Shown piece by piece: positions 62,919 to 64,000 of a stretch of 64,000 nucleotides of DNA (position 1 is the first letter of the stretch; each line of letters opens with the position of its first letter). Made by a program: the position numbers and the translations under genes. The DNA is from Kordia sp. TARA_039_SRF. GTDB lineage: Bacteria; Bacteroidota; Bacteroidia; Flavobacteriales; Flavobacteriaceae. The notes below the pieces were generated by a model that made no database searches, had not been told where the DNA came from, and saw only the letters and a program-made list of their open reading frames with translations. Location: the NCBI GenBank assembly GCA_006383075.2, contig SMNH02000011.1, positions 63,979-127,978 of the forward strand, given 5' to 3'.

Positions 62919-63646
62919 TAATTACTTTAGTTTTTATATTGATGGTTATTGCTATCATAGCTCTTTTCTTGGTATTCATCAAGCGAAAGAATAACCTCTT
63001 GACCGAAAAACAACAAGCCCAACGCGAGTTTGAAAATGCTATTGCCGAAACACAAATTGAGATTCGAGAGCAAACCCTGCGCAATATTAGTTGGGAATTG
63101 CATGATAATATCGGACAGTTGTTAACGCTTGCTAAAATACAACTCCATCAATTATCAGGAAGTAACGAGGATGTTTCTGGCGTAAGCGAAACTATTTCCA
63201 AAAGTTTGACCGAATTGCGAGCGTTGTCAAAACTGATCAATCCAGATGCGTTGAAAAATATCATGCTGCCTGAAGCATTGAGTTTGGAAGTTGCACGTTT
63301 TAACCGATTGAACTTTATCGAAGCAACACTGACGGTAGCAGGCGAAGAAAAATTGATTGATGATAAAGCAGAAATCATTCTGTTTCGTATCTTACAAGAG
63401 TTCTTTTCAAATACCATCAAACATGCAAAAGCCTCTAAATTAGACGTTACGCTTAGGTATATGGACACAAAACTGACGATTACAGCAACCGATAATGGAA
63501 AAGGCTTCGATAAATCAATTGAAGCGCCCAATAAAGGTATCGGATTGCAAAACATGAAAAGTAGAGGGAAGTTGATTGGAGCAGAAATTGAACTTGAGTC
63601 CGAATTGGAAAAAGGAACACAACTAACGATTATTCATTATCTTTAG
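62876..63646 (+). CDS. Sensor histidine kinase (NarL/DesK type)
   Basis: 256 residues. One helix at ~11-35, then a dimerisation/phosphoacceptor helix with SWELHDNIGQ, His at ~76 (HisKA_3 type), then an HATPase domain: N-box EFFSNTIKHAKAS (~176-188), ATDNGKGFD (~203-211) and GIGLQNMKSRGKLIG (~222-236). There is no sensory domain of its own, so the membrane protein encoded by the overlapping upstream gene may supply it. The response regulator follows 97 bases later. Confidence 0.92.
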   Translation: MQLQNTETGDISAIIITLVFILMVIAIIALFLVFIKRKNNLLTEKQQAQREFENAIAETQIEIREQTLRNISWELHDNIGQLLTLAKIQLHQLSGSNEDVSGVSETISKSLTELRALSKLINPDALKNIMLPEALSLEVARFNRLNFIEATLTVAGEEKLIDDKAEIILFRILQEFFSNTIKHAKASKLDVTLRYMDTKLTITATDNGKGFDKSIEAPNKGIGLQNMKSRGKLIGAEIELESELEKGTQLTIIHYL

Positions 63647-63743
63647 TTCTAGGGATTAGCTTTCTATGAGTTAGATAAACTCATCAACTAAAAATAAAAT
63701 TAATAAACCAAAAGCTCATAGCAGCCATAAAATTAACACCATT

Positions 63744-64000
63744 TTGAAAACGTATTCAGTTGTCATTGTAGAAGATCACGTATTATTATCACAAGCCATT
63801 GGCGGTTTGGTGGATTCGTTTGACCGTTTTAAAGTAAGCTATTTATGTAAAAATGGAAAAGAACTTATCACACATTTAGAACAAAAAAGAACCAAAGAGC
63901 CCGATATTGTGTTGATGGACATCAATATGCCTATGATGAACGGTATTGAAACTACAAGTTGGCTGTCCGAACATTACCCAAACATTGACGTGATTGGTCT
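63744..64000 (+). CDS. Response regulator receiver domain, 3' truncated
   Basis: The best start is TTG 63744 (L/MKTYSVVIVEDHVLLSQAIG). A receiver domain is visible with acidic pair E10/D11 and the phosphoacceptor Asp at ~59 in IVLMDINMPMMNG. The window ends before the output domain, which in this family is normally a LuxR-type HTH. It forms a pair with the preceding kinase. Confidence 0.88.
   Translation, partial: MKTYSVVIVEDHVLLSQAIGGLVDSFDRFKVSYLCKNGKELITHLEQKRTKEPDIVLMDINMPMMNGIETTSWLSEHYPNIDVIG

Overview
The window looks like a Bacteroidota chromosome, most likely a marine-type Flavobacteriaceae. The evidence is AT-rich DNA, two secreted proteins with type IX secretion (T9SS) sorting domains, many -7 boxes of the TAnnTTTG type, a long flavobacterial SecA without a C-terminal zinc motif, and families such as DUF6090, DUF6249 and DUF2795. 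Genus cannot be fixed from the sequence alone. No tRNA, rRNA or CRISPR array was found. || Region 1 (1-7.1 kb) is an accessory stretch of single, mostly unrecognised genes (hydrolase lipoprotein, delta-60-repeat T9SS protein, small membrane protein, lipoprotein, DUF6090 protein). They are separated by long imperfect palindromes ending in GTTRRRY-like cores. This layout resembles an integron cassette array without an integrase in view. Two intergenic gaps also carry a ~438-bp non-autonomous IS1182-type element made of the fused ends of a transposase gene. Region 2 (7.3-9.1 kb) holds a lipoprotein, msrB and a repeat-rich gap. || Region 3 (9.1-40.8 kb, all minus strand) is one large surface-polysaccharide locus of 28 genes. 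From promoter to end it has Wza- and Wzc-type export genes; a carbamoyltransferase/SGNH/DUF5989/SxtJ block; an ABC exporter whose ATPase carries a C-terminal substrate-binding domain; methyltransferases; NeuB, NeuC and NeuA for a nonulosonic (sialic-type) acid; an asparagine-synthetase-like protein; about ten glycosyltransferases of GT2, GT4, GT-B and exostosin type; a Wzy/WaaL-like protein; and a GINT1-like protein. Several gaps carry a recurring composite repeat (simple-sequence tracts plus a ~110-145-bp palindrome), and one carries two 7-bp tandem arrays. || Region 4 (40.9-50.2 kb) holds an ABC-F ATPase, two methyltransferases, a GT-C-like membrane protein, a large FG-GAP T9SS protein, three overlapping microproteins and a cobalamin adenosyltransferase. 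Region 5 (50.3-58.9 kb) holds a DUF2795 protein, secA, a fatty-acid-hydroxylase family protein, an ECF sigma factor with a likely membrane partner, a divergent DUF6249 gene under an identical GTAACC-N16-CGTC promoter, and msrA. Region 6 (59.1-64 kb) holds three related exported proteins built from a shared ~95-residue module and ending in an LSPPP motif. They are followed by a multi-helix membrane protein, a histidine kinase and a response regulator cut by the window edge. This last block and the cassette-like array at the left end are the best candidates for something undescribed.
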